64,000 nt of DNA from Hyphomonas sp. (GTDB lineage: Bacteria > Pseudomonadota > Alphaproteobacteria > Caulobacterales > Hyphomonadaceae). Shown piece after piece: positions 51,674 to 60,969 of this stretch. The notes under the pieces are model-generated. The model did no database searches. It was not told where the DNA came from and saw only the letters and a list, made by a program, of their open reading frames with translations. Position 1 is the first letter of the stretch. The number at the start of each line of letters is the position of its first letter. The stretch covers positions 124,001 through 188,000 of the forward strand of contig NZ_JAGYJH010000002.1 in assembly GCF_018402285.1 (NCBI RefSeq), given 5' to 3'. The translations under genes were made by a program, and so were the position numbers.

Positions 51674-53614
51674 ATGATGGATGACGGCGAAAACAGGACT
51701 GTAAACCCCCGCATTGCCGCAGGGGCGGCAACCATTGGTGACGTGATCACCACGCGGCTCTCGCGCCGGGGCTTTCTCGGCGGGCTTGGCGCGGTCTCGG
51801 GCCTCGCGCTGGCGGGGTGCACATCCGGGCAGGCAGCGCCTGCAGCCATTGACGCCGAAGCGGCAGAAATGATGGCGCAGGGCGCCTTCCGCTTTGACGA
51901 GATCGTGCGGGGCATGGACGCAGGCCATCATGTGGCGGCAGGCTATGACGCTGACGTGCTGATCCGCTGGGGCGACCCCTTGTTCGCTGACAGCCCGGCC
52001 TTTGATCCGATGAACCAGACGGCCGCCGCGCAGCGCCGCCAGTTTGGCTACAACAACGACTATATCGGCCATGTGCCACTGGAGGCGGACGCTGAGGGGC
52101 GCGAACGCGTGATCCTCTGCGTGAACCATGAATATACCAGCACCAATATCATGTTACCCGGCGTGACGGCGGGGTATCCGGCCTCAATGACGCGGGAGTT
52201 GTGCGAGATCGAGATGGCCGCGCATGGTGGCACGATCCTTGAGATCCGCAAGGAAGGCGGCAAGTGGAAGCCAGTAGTCGGCTCGCCCTTTAACCGGCGG
52301 ATCACGGCGGATACGACGCCCATGCAGATGACGGGCCCGGCAGCAGGCAGCGCGCGGCTTCAGACCACCGATGATCCCACCGGCACTATGGTTTCCGGCA
52401 CGATGAATGACTGCGCCGGGGGCATCACGCCCTGGGGCACCTATCTGATGGCGGAGGAAAACTTCAACGGCAACTTCCTGGGCGAGCTGCCTGAAGGCCA
52501 CCGCGAGGCGGAGAACCACAAGCGCTATGGCGTGCCCTCAGGCTGGTATCAGTGGGGGCGTTTCTTTGACCGCTATGATGTGAGCAAGGAGCCCAATGAA
52601 CCCAACCGCTTTGGCTGGATCGTTGAGGTCGACCCGATGGACCCCAACTCCGTGCCGAAGAAGCGCACGGCGCTGGGGCGGGTGAAGCATGAGGGCGCCG
52701 AGAGCGTGGTGGCGCCTGATGGTCGGGTGGTTGTGTATACCGGCGATGACCAGCGGTTTGATTATGTCTACAAGTTTGTGACCAGAGGGAAATTCGTGGC
52801 TGGGGACAAGGCCGCCAATGCCGACCTGCTGGACGAGGGAACGCTGTATGTGGCGCGCTTTGACGCGGATGGAACACTCGCCTGGCTGCCGCTGGTTTTC
52901 GGCACAGGTCCGCTGACGGAGGAAAACGGATTTGCCTCGCAGGCAGACGTCCTGATCGAAACGCGCCGGGCGGGCGATCTTCTGGGCGCAACACCGATGG
53001 ACCGGCCTGAAGATGTCGAGCCCAATCCAAAGACCGGCCGGGTCTATGTGATGCTGACCAACAATGACCGGCGCACGCAGGCGCAGGTGGACGCGGCCAA
53101 CCCGCGCGCATCCAACCGGTTTGGCCATATCATCGAGATCATCGAACCGGAGGGGGATTTCACTTCCGAAACGTCGCGCTGGGAGATCCTTGTGAAGTGC
53201 GGCGATCCTTCGATTGCGCAGGTGGGGGCGACCTGGAATCCTCTGACCACGGAGAATGGATGGCTGGCGAGCCCGGATAATTGCGCCATTGACCCGCAGG
53301 GGCGGCTGTGGATTTCGACCGATGGCAATGACGATACCGGCGCGGCTGATGGCCTGTGGGCGCTGGAAACCGATGGCGAGCGGCGCGGAACCGGGCGCCA
53401 TTTCTTCAGATGCCCTGTGGGGGCGGAACTGTGCGGGCCGCGTTTCAATGATAGCGGCGACGCATTGTTCCTGGCGGTGCAGCACCCCGGCGACACGCAG
53501 GGAGCAAGCTTTGAAGCGCCCGGCACACGCTGGCCGGACTTTTCAGATGCCATGCCGCCGCGCCCGAGCGTGGTCGTGGTGACCAAGCAGGGCGGCGGCC
53601 CCATCGGGGGATAG
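51674..53614 (+). CDS. PhoX-family protein (DUF839), Tat-exported
   Basis: 646 residues from the ATG at 51674. The N terminus carries a twin-arginine signal, SRRGFLGGLGAVSGLALAGC, with a possible lipobox Cys. The body is the beta-propeller PhoX/DUF839 type: CVNHEYTSTNIML, MNDCAGGITPWGTYLMAEENFNGNF, GRVKHEGAESVVAPDGRVVVYTGDDQRFDYVYKFV, MDRPEDVEPNPKTGRVYVMLTNN. PhoX enzymes are Ca- and Fe-dependent alkaline phosphatases; many DUF839 relatives are untested. Export of the folded, metal-loaded protein fits the Tat signal. Confidence 0.88.
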   Translation: MMDDGENRTVNPRIAAGAATIGDVITTRLSRRGFLGGLGAVSGLALAGCTSGQAAPAAIDAEAAEMMAQGAFRFDEIVRGMDAGHHVAAGYDADVLIRWGDPLFADSPAFDPMNQTAAAQRRQFGYNNDYIGHVPLEADAEGRERVILCVNHEYTSTNIMLPGVTAGYPASMTRELCEIEMAAHGGTILEIRKEGGKWKPVVGSPFNRRITADTTPMQMTGPAAGSARLQTTDDPTGTMVSGTMNDCAGGITPWGTYLMAEENFNGNFLGELPEGHREAENHKRYGVPSGWYQWGRFFDRYDVSKEPNEPNRFGWIVEVDPMDPNSVPKKRTALGRVKHEGAESVVAPDGRVVVYTGDDQRFDYVYKFVTRGKFVAGDKAANADLLDEGTLYVARFDADGTLAWLPLVFGTGPLTEENGFASQADVLIETRRAGDLLGATPMDRPEDVEPNPKTGRVYVMLTNNDRRTQAQVDAANPRASNRFGHIIEIIEPEGDFTSETSRWEILVKCGDPSIAQVGATWNPLTTENGWLASPDNCAIDPQGRLWISTDGNDDTGAADGLWALETDGERRGTGRHFFRCPVGAELCGPRFNDSGDALFLAVQHPGDTQGASFEAPGTRWPDFSDAMPPRPSVVVVTKQGGGPIGG

Positions 53615-53635
53615 GGCCGCGCTTATCCCTGCTTT

Positions 53636-55144
53636 CTAACGGCGCAGCAGCACGCGGTGGCCGCCTTCGCGCGTCAGTTCGAGGGCGCCATCAGCGGTGA
53701 TGCGCCAGGTCAATTCGCCCTGCAGGGCTAAGGTGAACCGGGCTTCCTGGGCATTCAGCGCGGGGGCAATGCAGGCGCGGCGGGTGGTGACCAGCGGCGA
53801 GAAGGTGAGCGTGGTGCCAGTCGCGGTGTAGCTGCCCGAGAGGCTGTTGCAGCCGGTGGAGCCTGACACCCTGCCGGCTTCGGTGAAGGTCAGGGTAAGG
53901 ACGGTATTGTCGATGATACCGCCACGGTTGAGGTCTTCAACGGTCCAGGCGGAGCCGGGAAGGGTAGCCGGATCAAACGCGGCAATCTCAATATCTGCCG
54001 GCAGCGGGCGGGCGGCGAAGGATATGCCGTTTTCGCCGGTGATGACGAGATTGCCGAGACCGTCGAGCTTTGCCCTTGCCTTGCCCGAGAGGATGTTCGT
54101 GAAGGCGATTTCCTGGGCCATGATGCCGTCATCGAGGCAGGCCATCTTGGTCATGCCGACGCCGGAGAAGGAAACCTCGCCGCCTGACTGGGTATAGCCG
54201 CCGAAGAAGCGGTTGCAGCCGGTCGTGCCGTTGATCTGGCCATCTCTGGTGAAGGTGATCTGCGGCTCGCTGCCTGCGACGATGGCGGTGGCGCCCATCG
54301 TTTCGACGCGCCAGCGGGTGCCCGCGAGCCCAACCTCGCCATCGGGCGTGAGTTCGAGCACGGTGGCGTTTTCGCCGGTGAGGAAGACCTTGCCATCTGT
54401 CCCGGGAGCAACCTTCACTGTGCCCTTCAGTGTGGCATGGAGGGCGGTTTCCTGCGCGCCGATGCCGTGGTCGACGCAGGCCATCATGGTGGAGATGAGG
54501 TCTCCGAAGGTGAGCCTGGCGTTCATTTCCTTGAAGCTGCCGCCATAGCTGTTGCAGCCACCAAACCCGCCCACGCGGCCGTCTTCGCCGAAGGTGATCT
54601 CTAACGGGCGCGTGCCCTTGACGGGCGCGCCGCCGATGGCGGTGACGCGGTAGGCATTGCCGGACACTTCCGGGGCTTCAGGCGCAGAGGCAGGCTGGAC
54701 CTTCACCATCATGAGCGTTCCGGCGTCGACTTTCCCGGCCACGTCGCTGATCCGGTGGACCGTGTCTGTGGTCCAGAGGAGGTCGCCTTCCGGGCCGGTG
54801 ACGGTGGCGCGCAGGGTGTAGGTGAAGCGGGGATCAAGGGGCTCGTTGACGCGGAGGAGGAAGCTCTTCGGCACGCCGCCATCATCGAGGCTGCCTGACC
54901 AGTCTGCCAGCGGGATGGCCGGGGCATCGGCGCGGGAGGTGTCTGAGAGGTCGACCTTGAGGACGGAGCCTTTGGGAGCGGCCATGCGCTCGCGATAGCT
55001 GGCAGAGCCGGTGACAGTGAGCAGGGCAGCCTCCTGCGCGGGGGAGAGGGTGGCCGGGGGCGTCTGGCAGGCGCTGAGCGCCGGCGCAGAGACGATGAGA
55101 AAGAGGGGGATCAGCACCGCCCTGTGAACCTGAAAACGCGCCAT
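53636..55144 (-). CDS. Lipoprotein with YbaY-like domain and three META (HslJ-like) domains
   Basis: 502 residues from the ATG at 55144 (AGGGAG upstream). Lipobox LSACQ after a hydrophobic signal. Residues 38-150 resemble the YbaY/type III secretion lipoprotein domain (VTGSASYRERMAAPKGSVLKVDLSDTSRADAPA). Three META repeats follow, each with the paired motif GxxGCNxxxGxY...MACxxxxxxxE: GFGGCNSYGGSF/MMACVDHGIGAQE, GTTGCNRFFGGY/KMACLDDGIMAQE, GSTGCNSLSGSY/RRACIAPALNAQE. META proteins are implicated in envelope stress and drug resistance. Three copies in one chain is unusual. Convergent with the PhoX-like gene. Confidence 0.88.
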   Translation of the reverse strand: MARFQVHRAVLIPLFLIVSAPALSACQTPPATLSPAQEAALLTVTGSASYRERMAAPKGSVLKVDLSDTSRADAPAIPLADWSGSLDDGGVPKSFLLRVNEPLDPRFTYTLRATVTGPEGDLLWTTDTVHRISDVAGKVDAGTLMMVKVQPASAPEAPEVSGNAYRVTAIGGAPVKGTRPLEITFGEDGRVGGFGGCNSYGGSFKEMNARLTFGDLISTMMACVDHGIGAQETALHATLKGTVKVAPGTDGKVFLTGENATVLELTPDGEVGLAGTRWRVETMGATAIVAGSEPQITFTRDGQINGTTGCNRFFGGYTQSGGEVSFSGVGMTKMACLDDGIMAQEIAFTNILSGKARAKLDGLGNLVITGENGISFAARPLPADIEIAAFDPATLPGSAWTVEDLNRGGIIDNTVLTLTFTEAGRVSGSTGCNSLSGSYTATGTTLTFSPLVTTRRACIAPALNAQEARFTLALQGELTWRITADGALELTREGGHRVLLRR

Positions 55145-55374
55145 GAGGATCTCCCTTTGAATCCAGTGTCTGACCGCCACCGCGCTGGGTCGGGCCTGCC
55201 GGGGCGGTGTTTTCCCCGGCGGGATGGCACCAGCAAGGCGGGAATGTGGCGGGCATTGCGCCAGCTTACCTTAAGTTGCGACGCAGGGGGATTGCGGATT
55301 GTCGTTTCCAATACAGAAGAAGCTGCTAATCTGAGGTGGAAATGAAACTCAGGTGCCTACCGGGAGGTATCGAC

Positions 55375-56115
55375 ATGCAAACAGATGGCTCGATAGACCT
55401 GCAGCGCAGCCGCTGGTTGTCAGCCTTGCCGGAGGCGTTGCAGGAGGACGTCCTGCGCAGTTCCACGCGGCTAAAACTGCGGCGCGGCAAGCATATTCTC
55501 CGGCAGGGCGACCCGGCGGCAGGAATTTTCGGCCTTGTCAGCGGCGAGGCGCAGATCATCGGCACGACGCTCGCCGGGCTGGATATCCTGGTCGCCGTGT
55601 TCCGGGCGGGCGACTGGACAGGCTTTCTCTCCAGCGTTGACGAGGGCCCCTATACCTTTTCTGTGGTGGCCAGCCAGTCCTGTGAGGTGTTGCACCTGCC
55701 ACTGCCGGCGCTGAAACGCATTTTCCTGTCGGATGTGGAGGGCTTCCGCCGGTTCATCCTGCCGGAGCTGGCTTCGACCCGTGCGATCTACAGCCGCGTG
55801 GTGGAAAGCCTGGCCTTTACCCCGCTGCAGCGACTGGCGCAGCGGCTGGTTGACCTGACGAGCGAGCCCCATGGCGACCTGGTAACCTCCTCTTTCATCA
55901 GCCCGGTGACGCAGGACCAGATCGCGCTCTCGATCATGGCCTCGCGCCAGTGGACAAACCGACTGCTGCAGCATCTGGAGCAGGCGGACGTGATCCGCCT
56001 GTCGCGCAGCCGGATCGATATTCTCGACCGGGACCGGCTGACCCTGCTGGCGGTGCGTGGGGAAAGCGGATTTACCCTGGCCGAGGGTTCCCCGGCCAAG
56101 GTAACGGCAGACTGA
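55375..56115 (+). CDS. Crp/Fnr-family transcriptional regulator
   Basis: 246 residues from the ATG at 55375 (GGGAGG upstream). Cyclic-nucleotide-like beta barrel (LRRGKHILRQGDPAAGIFGLVSGEAQIIG) and C-terminal winged helix (PVTQDQIALSIMASRQWTNRLLQHLEQADVIRLSRSRIDIL). It lacks Fnr-type N-terminal cysteines, and the Arg/Ser cAMP contacts are not evident, so the signal is unknown. Divergent from the META lipoprotein gene, which is a candidate target. Confidence 0.87.
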   Translation: MQTDGSIDLQRSRWLSALPEALQEDVLRSSTRLKLRRGKHILRQGDPAAGIFGLVSGEAQIIGTTLAGLDILVAVFRAGDWTGFLSSVDEGPYTFSVVASQSCEVLHLPLPALKRIFLSDVEGFRRFILPELASTRAIYSRVVESLAFTPLQRLAQRLVDLTSEPHGDLVTSSFISPVTQDQIALSIMASRQWTNRLLQHLEQADVIRLSRSRIDILDRDRLTLLAVRGESGFTLAEGSPAKVTAD

Positions 56116-56130
56116 TCCGGGCGGACAGGA

Positions 56131-56610
56131 TCAGACGGCGTCGGGCACTTCAATGATCTCGGCGAGGGTTTTGCCGCCGCAGGTGACGGTGATGCTTCTG
56201 AAGCCAGCGCCGGCGACCGGGCCGGTATAATGGACGTTTTCCGGGGTGATCGCCATCGTGGCCAGTCCGTCCGGTTTCCGGGGGAGAAGCTTCAGCTTGA
56301 GCGCGGGGGTCATGGAGCGGTCCGTGGGACCAGCCTCCCATTCAAAGCTGTAACCGCCGGTGGGGACGTCGACCTGGCCGGTGACATGGACAGTGGGGGT
56401 AGCGCCGGGGCCCGGCATTCGGTTGACCCAGGCGGCCCAGTCGCGGGATTCCAGGATGGCGCAGGTTTCGGCCACGCGGGGGTCTCCAACGATAACAGGC
56501 TTCTCAGCCTCGGATGGGGCGAGAGCGGGCGCGTCTGCGGCAGGCGTCTGGCATGCGGCGAGGACGGCGCCGGCGGCGAGCAGAAGCGTGGATAAGCGAA
56601 GACTGGTCAT
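56131..56610 (-). CDS. Hypothetical lipoprotein
   Basis: 159 residues. Signal and lipobox LLLAAGAVLAACQTP. The mature part has Cys in ETCAIL and VTCGGK (possible disulfide) and an immunoglobulin-like beta pattern (PTVHVTGQVDVPTGGYSFEWEAG). No recognised family. It lies next to the Crp/Fnr gene, convergent with it, and like the META gene encodes an envelope lipoprotein. Confidence 0.75.
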   Translation of the reverse strand: MTSLRLSTLLLAAGAVLAACQTPAADAPALAPSEAEKPVIVGDPRVAETCAILESRDWAAWVNRMPGPGATPTVHVTGQVDVPTGGYSFEWEAGPTDRSMTPALKLKLLPRKPDGLATMAITPENVHYTGPVAGAGFRSITVTCGGKTLAEIIEVPDAV

Positions 56611-56715
56611 GAATGTTCCCCTCGGGCTGAGACTGCCTGAACACGCCCTCTATCGCACATTCAACGCGTCAACTTGAAGACAGTTCCGGCCATTCCGGGA
56701 CAATTGAGGGACAGA

Positions 56716-57802
56716 TCAGCCGGGGACGAGCTTTGGCCCCGGCGCGCCGCCCGAGGCGGGAAGCGAGTAGATCTGGCCATCCTCAGCGACGTTGACCGGG
56801 CCGGAATAGACCTCGCCGGTGCCTTTGAGAAAATACGGGTAGAGGAGCTTTGACGGGAGCGGGGGAACGATGTGGTAGATTACCAGGCGCCCGGTTCCGG
56901 CAGATTGGGCGGACCTGGCGGCTTCGACCGGGGAGGCGTGATAATCTAGAATATCAGCGAAGACCTTTGACAGAGGCGCGGCGCCCGCCTCACTGGCGGC
57001 GGCCGACATGGCAGCGACCATTTCCGGATGCAGGGCCTCATGGAAGAGGATATCAGCGCCGCGTGCCATCTCGATCAGCTTTTCAGAATAGACCGTGTCG
57101 CCGCTGAAAACGGCGGAGCGGCCTTTATAGTCGACGCGGAAGCCATAGGCAGGCTCGACGGGGGCATGGTCGACGCGGAAGGCGGTGATGAGAAGGTCGC
57201 CCTCATCCAGCAGCACAGCGCGCCCGCCGGGGCCGGCAGGGACCTCGATCACTTCCGGCGCCAGGCCATAGCCAGCGGGATTGGCGACCGTGGGGCCGTG
57301 ATGGGCCATGCGGTAGGTACTGTCGATGCGGTAGGCGGCGTTGAAACCGGAGGTGATTTCGGCAACGCCCGGCGGGCCTGCGACAGGCAGGGGCGATGTG
57401 CGGCTGCCGCCGACCCAGGCGCCGACCATGAGCTCGCCGAGGCCATCGAAATGATCCGAGTGCAGATGGCTGAGATAGAGCTTTTCGGTGCGCCCTGTGG
57501 GGAAGCCCATGCGCGTGAGCCGGCGGATGGAGCCGCCGCCGACATCAAACAGGAAGGCGCGCTCGCCCGCCAGTACGCCGAGGCAAGGGCCCGCGCGGGC
57601 GGGATCTGGCAGGGGAGCCGCTGCCGCAGATATAGATGTGCAGGCCATCGGGCAGGGCGGCGGACGGATCGCGGCCGACATTATCGGCGACGGCGCGCTT
57701 GAAGGCAGCCTCGGCGATCTGGACAGCGAAGAGCTGGCGCGCGGCGGCGAGCGCGAGGAGGAGCGTGACGGCGGCGATCAGCGCCCAATGCCAGCGTTTC
57801 AT
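56716..57802 (-). pseudogene. Metallo-beta-lactamase-fold hydrolase with a frameshift
   Basis: The start is the ATG at 57802 (MKRWHWALIAAVTLLLALAAA, an N-terminal anchor or signal), in frame through PDGLHIYICGSGSP. After the CCCC run at 57612-57615 the frame changes to PLPDPARAGPCLGVLAGERAFLFDVGGG, then continues with zinc-site LSHLHSDHFDGLGEL, FSGDTVYSEKL, LFHEALHP, DYHASP and VIYHIVPP. The join is exactly the CGxGSPLPDPxRAGP block of the family, so two bases appear lost from the C run. Otherwise about 361 residues and intact. Pseudogene or sequence error. Confidence 0.82.
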
Positions 57803-58190
57803 GCGCGTTTTTCCCCAGTGTTATATGAGGGGTGTTGGAGCATGTGGCATAAGGCGTGTCAATTGTTTTTGAGGCGGGCGTGTTCCCGGGCGGGCTTGTC
57901 CGCGGACCGCATCCGGTGATTTAAGGCAGTTGATGTATAGTTGGGGCCGTTTGTCCGGACGGGTACGGACTATGTCAGTGCTGGGCCCTTGATCGTTGAT
58001 AGCTCGAAACTGATGCTGCGGGGGCGCCTTCGGCCGGACAGCGCGCAGGAATTGCAGCGTCTGCGGCTCATGTGGCTGGCGGGTGGACGCGCTGGTATGG
58101 GCGCTCGAGGGACTGATGAGGGAGGGGCAGATGTGGGTGCTTTGGCGGCTAGCTCCCGGTGGATGTTGACTTTTCGGGCGGCGCAAGCCA
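57803..58190. other. 388-base intergenic region, nothing recognised
   Basis: Frames on both strands are open for up to 130 codons, but they have low-complexity, shadow-like composition and no ribosome-binding site. The region holds the divergent promoters of the hydrolase gene and amn; I cannot assign sites. Confidence 0.5.
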
Positions 58191-59651
58191 ATGGGTGCCA
58201 TGTCAAAACACACGAAACCAGAAACAGTTATCGAAGCGCTTGAGGCGCTCTATTCGCAGGCCGTTGAGGCCCTTTCCAAATCGCTGAACAGCTTCCTGCA
58301 TGACGGGACACCGCCAGACGCGCGCCTGCGCGACAGCGGGGCGTTCTGCTATCCGCAATTGCGGATCGTTTATGACCCCGAAGGCCCCCCGCCGCCGATT
58401 TCGCGTGCATTCGGGAAGTTTTCCGAGGCCGGGATCTATATCACCACCATCACGCGGCCGGATTTCTTCCGGGACTATCTGATGGAAGTACTGACCCCGC
58501 TGATGCGCGATTATGACGTGGATGTGTTCGTTGAACGCTCTTCCTCTGAAATTCCGTATGCGTATGTGTGGGACCCCTCGCAGGCGGCGGGACTGGAAGA
58601 GATTGCCCCCGCTGAGCTGGTGCGCTGGTTCCCTTCGCCGAAGCTGACGCTGATTGGCGATGAGGTGGCCGATGGGGAGCCCTATGATGAGGGCGAGGAG
58701 CGTCCCCTGGCCCTCTTTGATGCGCAGCGAGTGGATTTTTCGCTCAAGCGCCTGCAGCACTATACGGGTACGCCGGTCGAGCATTTCCAGAGCTATGTCC
58801 TGTTCACGAACTATCACCGCTATGTGGACGCGTTCTGTGACTGGGCGCTGACGCAGCTGGACGGGACGACGCGGTATACCTCGCTCTCCGTGCCGGGCGG
58901 GCTGGAGATCACGGCGCCTGACGAGATGAGCCGGGCAGCCATTGATGGCTCGCCCTGGCGACGCTTCCAGATGCCGGCCTATCATTTGCGCGCAGCCAAT
59001 GGGGCGGGCATCACTCTGGTGAATATTGGCGTGGGGCCCTCGAACGCCAAGACGATTACCGATCACCTCGCCGTGTTGCGCCCGCAGGTTTGGCTCATGG
59101 TGGGGCATTGCGGGGGGCTGCGGCATTCCCAGTCCATCGGGGATTATGTGCTGGCGCATGCCTACATGCGCGAAGATCATGTTCTGGATGCAGTGTTGCC
59201 GCCGGAGATCCCCGTGCCTCCGATTGCTGAGGTTCAGGTGGCGCTGCAGCGCGCCGCCGCGAAGGTGACCGGGGAAGAAGGCGAGGCGCTTAAAAAACGC
59301 CTGCGCACGGGCACTGTGGTGACCACGGATGATCGCAACTGGGAGCTGCGCTTTACCGCCTCGGCCCGCCGGTTCAACAAGAGCCGGGCTGTGGCGATCG
59401 ACATGGAAAGCGCGACAATTGCCGCCAATGGGTTCCGGTTGCGGGTGCCTTACGGGACGCTGCTGTGCGTGTCCGACAAGCCGCTGCATGGCGAGATCAA
59501 GCTGCCCGGTGCGGCCAACCGTTTCTATGAGCGCGCGATTGGCGAACATATCCGCATCGGCATCGAGACGCTTGAGCGGCTGAGCGAAGACGGCGGCGCG
59601 GCGCTCCATAGCCGCAAGCTGCGCGCGTTTGACGAGCCACCGTTCCGGTGA
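58191..59651 (+). CDS. amn: AMP nucleosidase
   Basis: 486 residues (483 from the ATG at 58200). Hydrolyses AMP to adenine and ribose 5-phosphate. N-terminal Amn-specific domain (FCYPQLRIVYDPEGPPPPISRAFGKFSEAGIYITTITRPDFFRDYL) and C-terminal nucleoside-phosphorylase-like domain (LVNIGVGPSNAKTITDHLAVLRPQVWLMVGHCGGLRHSQ; AIDMESATIAANG; LCVSDKPLHGEIKLPG). Length is normal. Overlaps cdd as GTGA, forming a nucleotide-salvage pair. Confidence 0.96.
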   Translation: MGAMSKHTKPETVIEALEALYSQAVEALSKSLNSFLHDGTPPDARLRDSGAFCYPQLRIVYDPEGPPPPISRAFGKFSEAGIYITTITRPDFFRDYLMEVLTPLMRDYDVDVFVERSSSEIPYAYVWDPSQAAGLEEIAPAELVRWFPSPKLTLIGDEVADGEPYDEGEERPLALFDAQRVDFSLKRLQHYTGTPVEHFQSYVLFTNYHRYVDAFCDWALTQLDGTTRYTSLSVPGGLEITAPDEMSRAAIDGSPWRRFQMPAYHLRAANGAGITLVNIGVGPSNAKTITDHLAVLRPQVWLMVGHCGGLRHSQSIGDYVLAHAYMREDHVLDAVLPPEIPVPPIAEVQVALQRAAAKVTGEEGEALKKRLRTGTVVTTDDRNWELRFTASARRFNKSRAVAIDMESATIAANGFRLRVPYGTLLCVSDKPLHGEIKLPGAANRFYERAIGEHIRIGIETLERLSEDGGAALHSRKLRAFDEPPFR

Positions 59652-60052
59652 GCGGGGCAGAAATAAACTGGACTGCGCTGAAGGCCGCCGCGCTGGCGAT
59701 GCAGGGGCGGGCTTATGTACCGTATTCGGAGTATCGCGTGGGGGCGGCGCTCTTGACGGCGGGCGGCGAGATCGTCACCGGGTGCAATGTTGAGAATGCC
59801 ACCTATGGGGCGACCTGCTGCGCCGAACGGACGGCGGTGTTCAGCGCGGTGGCGGCGGGGCATATCTCGTTCCGGGCGATTGCAGTGGCCACGCACGGGG
59901 CGGACGCTGGCACGCCCTGCGGGATCTGCCGGCAGGTGCTGGCGGAGTTTTCAGAAGACGGCGCGCTGGAAGTGCTCTGCTTCACGCCGGATGGGGCGGA
60001 GGCGCGCTACACGCTGGCGGAGCTTTTGCCGCATGCGTTTACGCTGAAATAG
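59648..60052 (+). CDS. cdd: Cytidine deaminase
   Basis: 134-residue homotetrameric-type enzyme converting cytidine and deoxycytidine to uridine forms. Motifs: AYVPYSEYRVGAAL, GCNVENATYGATCCAERTA (zinc ligand Cys58, proton shuttle Glu60) and PCGICRQ (zinc ligands Cys91 and Cys94). The start is GTG at 59648, inside the amn stop overlap. Confidence 0.95.
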   Translation: MSGAEINWTALKAAALAMQGRAYVPYSEYRVGAALLTAGGEIVTGCNVENATYGATCCAERTAVFSAVAAGHISFRAIAVATHGADAGTPCGICRQVLAEFSEDGALEVLCFTPDGAEARYTLAELLPHAFTLK

Positions 60053-60175
60053 AGCGATTGCGCCGGACACTTTGGATTCACATCGGAAGGGTCTTGCTCC
60101 TTGCCCCTGCGTTAGAGGGGGGTGACACAGCTTTGTCACTGGACGGGGCGGGCGCGCGCGGGTTACCTGCGTTAC

Positions 60176-60964
60176 ATGACGAATACGCGACCGCGCCTCC
60201 TGAGCTTTGAAACTGTCCGCAATTTCCGCGATTTTGGCGGCTATGAAAGCCACCATGGCGGCCGGGTGAAGATGGGGCGGCTGTACCGCTCCGGTCACCA
60301 TGCGGAGGCCTCTGACACCGAGCTGGCAAAGATGGCGGAGCTCGGCATTCATGTGCAGGCGGATCTGCGCCGGCCCGACGAGCGCGAGAAGCAACGCGCC
60401 CGGTTTCAGGCGCCGGTGACCATCACCCATGATGGCGGGCGGGAAACCGACGCGCCCCACATCCGCTTCCTGACGCAGATGAGCGTGGACGCGGCGACGG
60501 CCGACCAGTGGATGGTGGAGTATTACGAGGCCGCGCCTTTCAAGGCGCACCATACCGAGATGTTCACCGATTGGTTTGGCCATCTGGCAGCGCTGAACGG
60601 GGAGGCGGCAGGCCTTGTGAACTGTGCGGCGGGCAAGGACCGCACGGGCATTCTCTGCGCGCTGACCCATCACATCCTGGGCGTGAGTGAGGTGGACATA
60701 CGCGCCGATTACGACCTGACGAATGAAGCCGTTGACGTGGCCTCGCGCCTGCCGGAAGCGGCGGCGTATTTCAACAATATGCTGGGCAAGGATTATCCGG
60801 CCGAAGTGTTCCGCCCGTTCATGGGCGTGCATCTGCGGTATCTGGACAAGGCGTTTGCCACCATCAATGAACGCGCGGGGTCTGTGGACGCCTATCTTGT
60901 CGACACGCTGAAGGTGGACGAGAAGATGCAGGCGGAGATCCGTGGCCGGTTGATTGAGAACTGA
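60176..60964 (+). CDS. Tyrosine-protein phosphatase family (Y_phosphatase3-like)
   Basis: 262 residues from the ATG at 60176. N-terminal NFRDFGGYESHHGGRVKMGRLYRSG is the hallmark of this group, DLRRPDERE follows, and the P-loop is VNCAAGKDRTGILCA: catalytic Cys150 and Arg156, with Asn where most enzymes have His before the Cys. Dephosphorylates phosphotyrosine or phosphoinositides in known relatives (MptpB-like). Downstream of cdd by 123 bases. Confidence 0.9.
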   Translation: MTNTRPRLLSFETVRNFRDFGGYESHHGGRVKMGRLYRSGHHAEASDTELAKMAELGIHVQADLRRPDEREKQRARFQAPVTITHDGGRETDAPHIRFLTQMSVDAATADQWMVEYYEAAPFKAHHTEMFTDWFGHLAALNGEAAGLVNCAAGKDRTGILCALTHHILGVSEVDIRADYDLTNEAVDVASRLPEAAAYFNNMLGKDYPAEVFRPFMGVHLRYLDKAFATINERAGSVDAYLVDTLKVDEKMQAEIRGRLIEN

Positions 60965-60969
60965 GGGCT

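Noticed and set aside
53608..53629. GGGATA/TATCCC hairpin between the PhoX-like and META genes
   Set aside because: Only a 6-bp stem with a 10-base loop, overlapping the PhoX-like stop; too weak to call a terminator.
57821..58243. Overlapping frames of 100-130 codons on both strands before amn
   Set aside because: Low-complexity translations, no ribosome-binding site, no recognised domain, and they run into amn.
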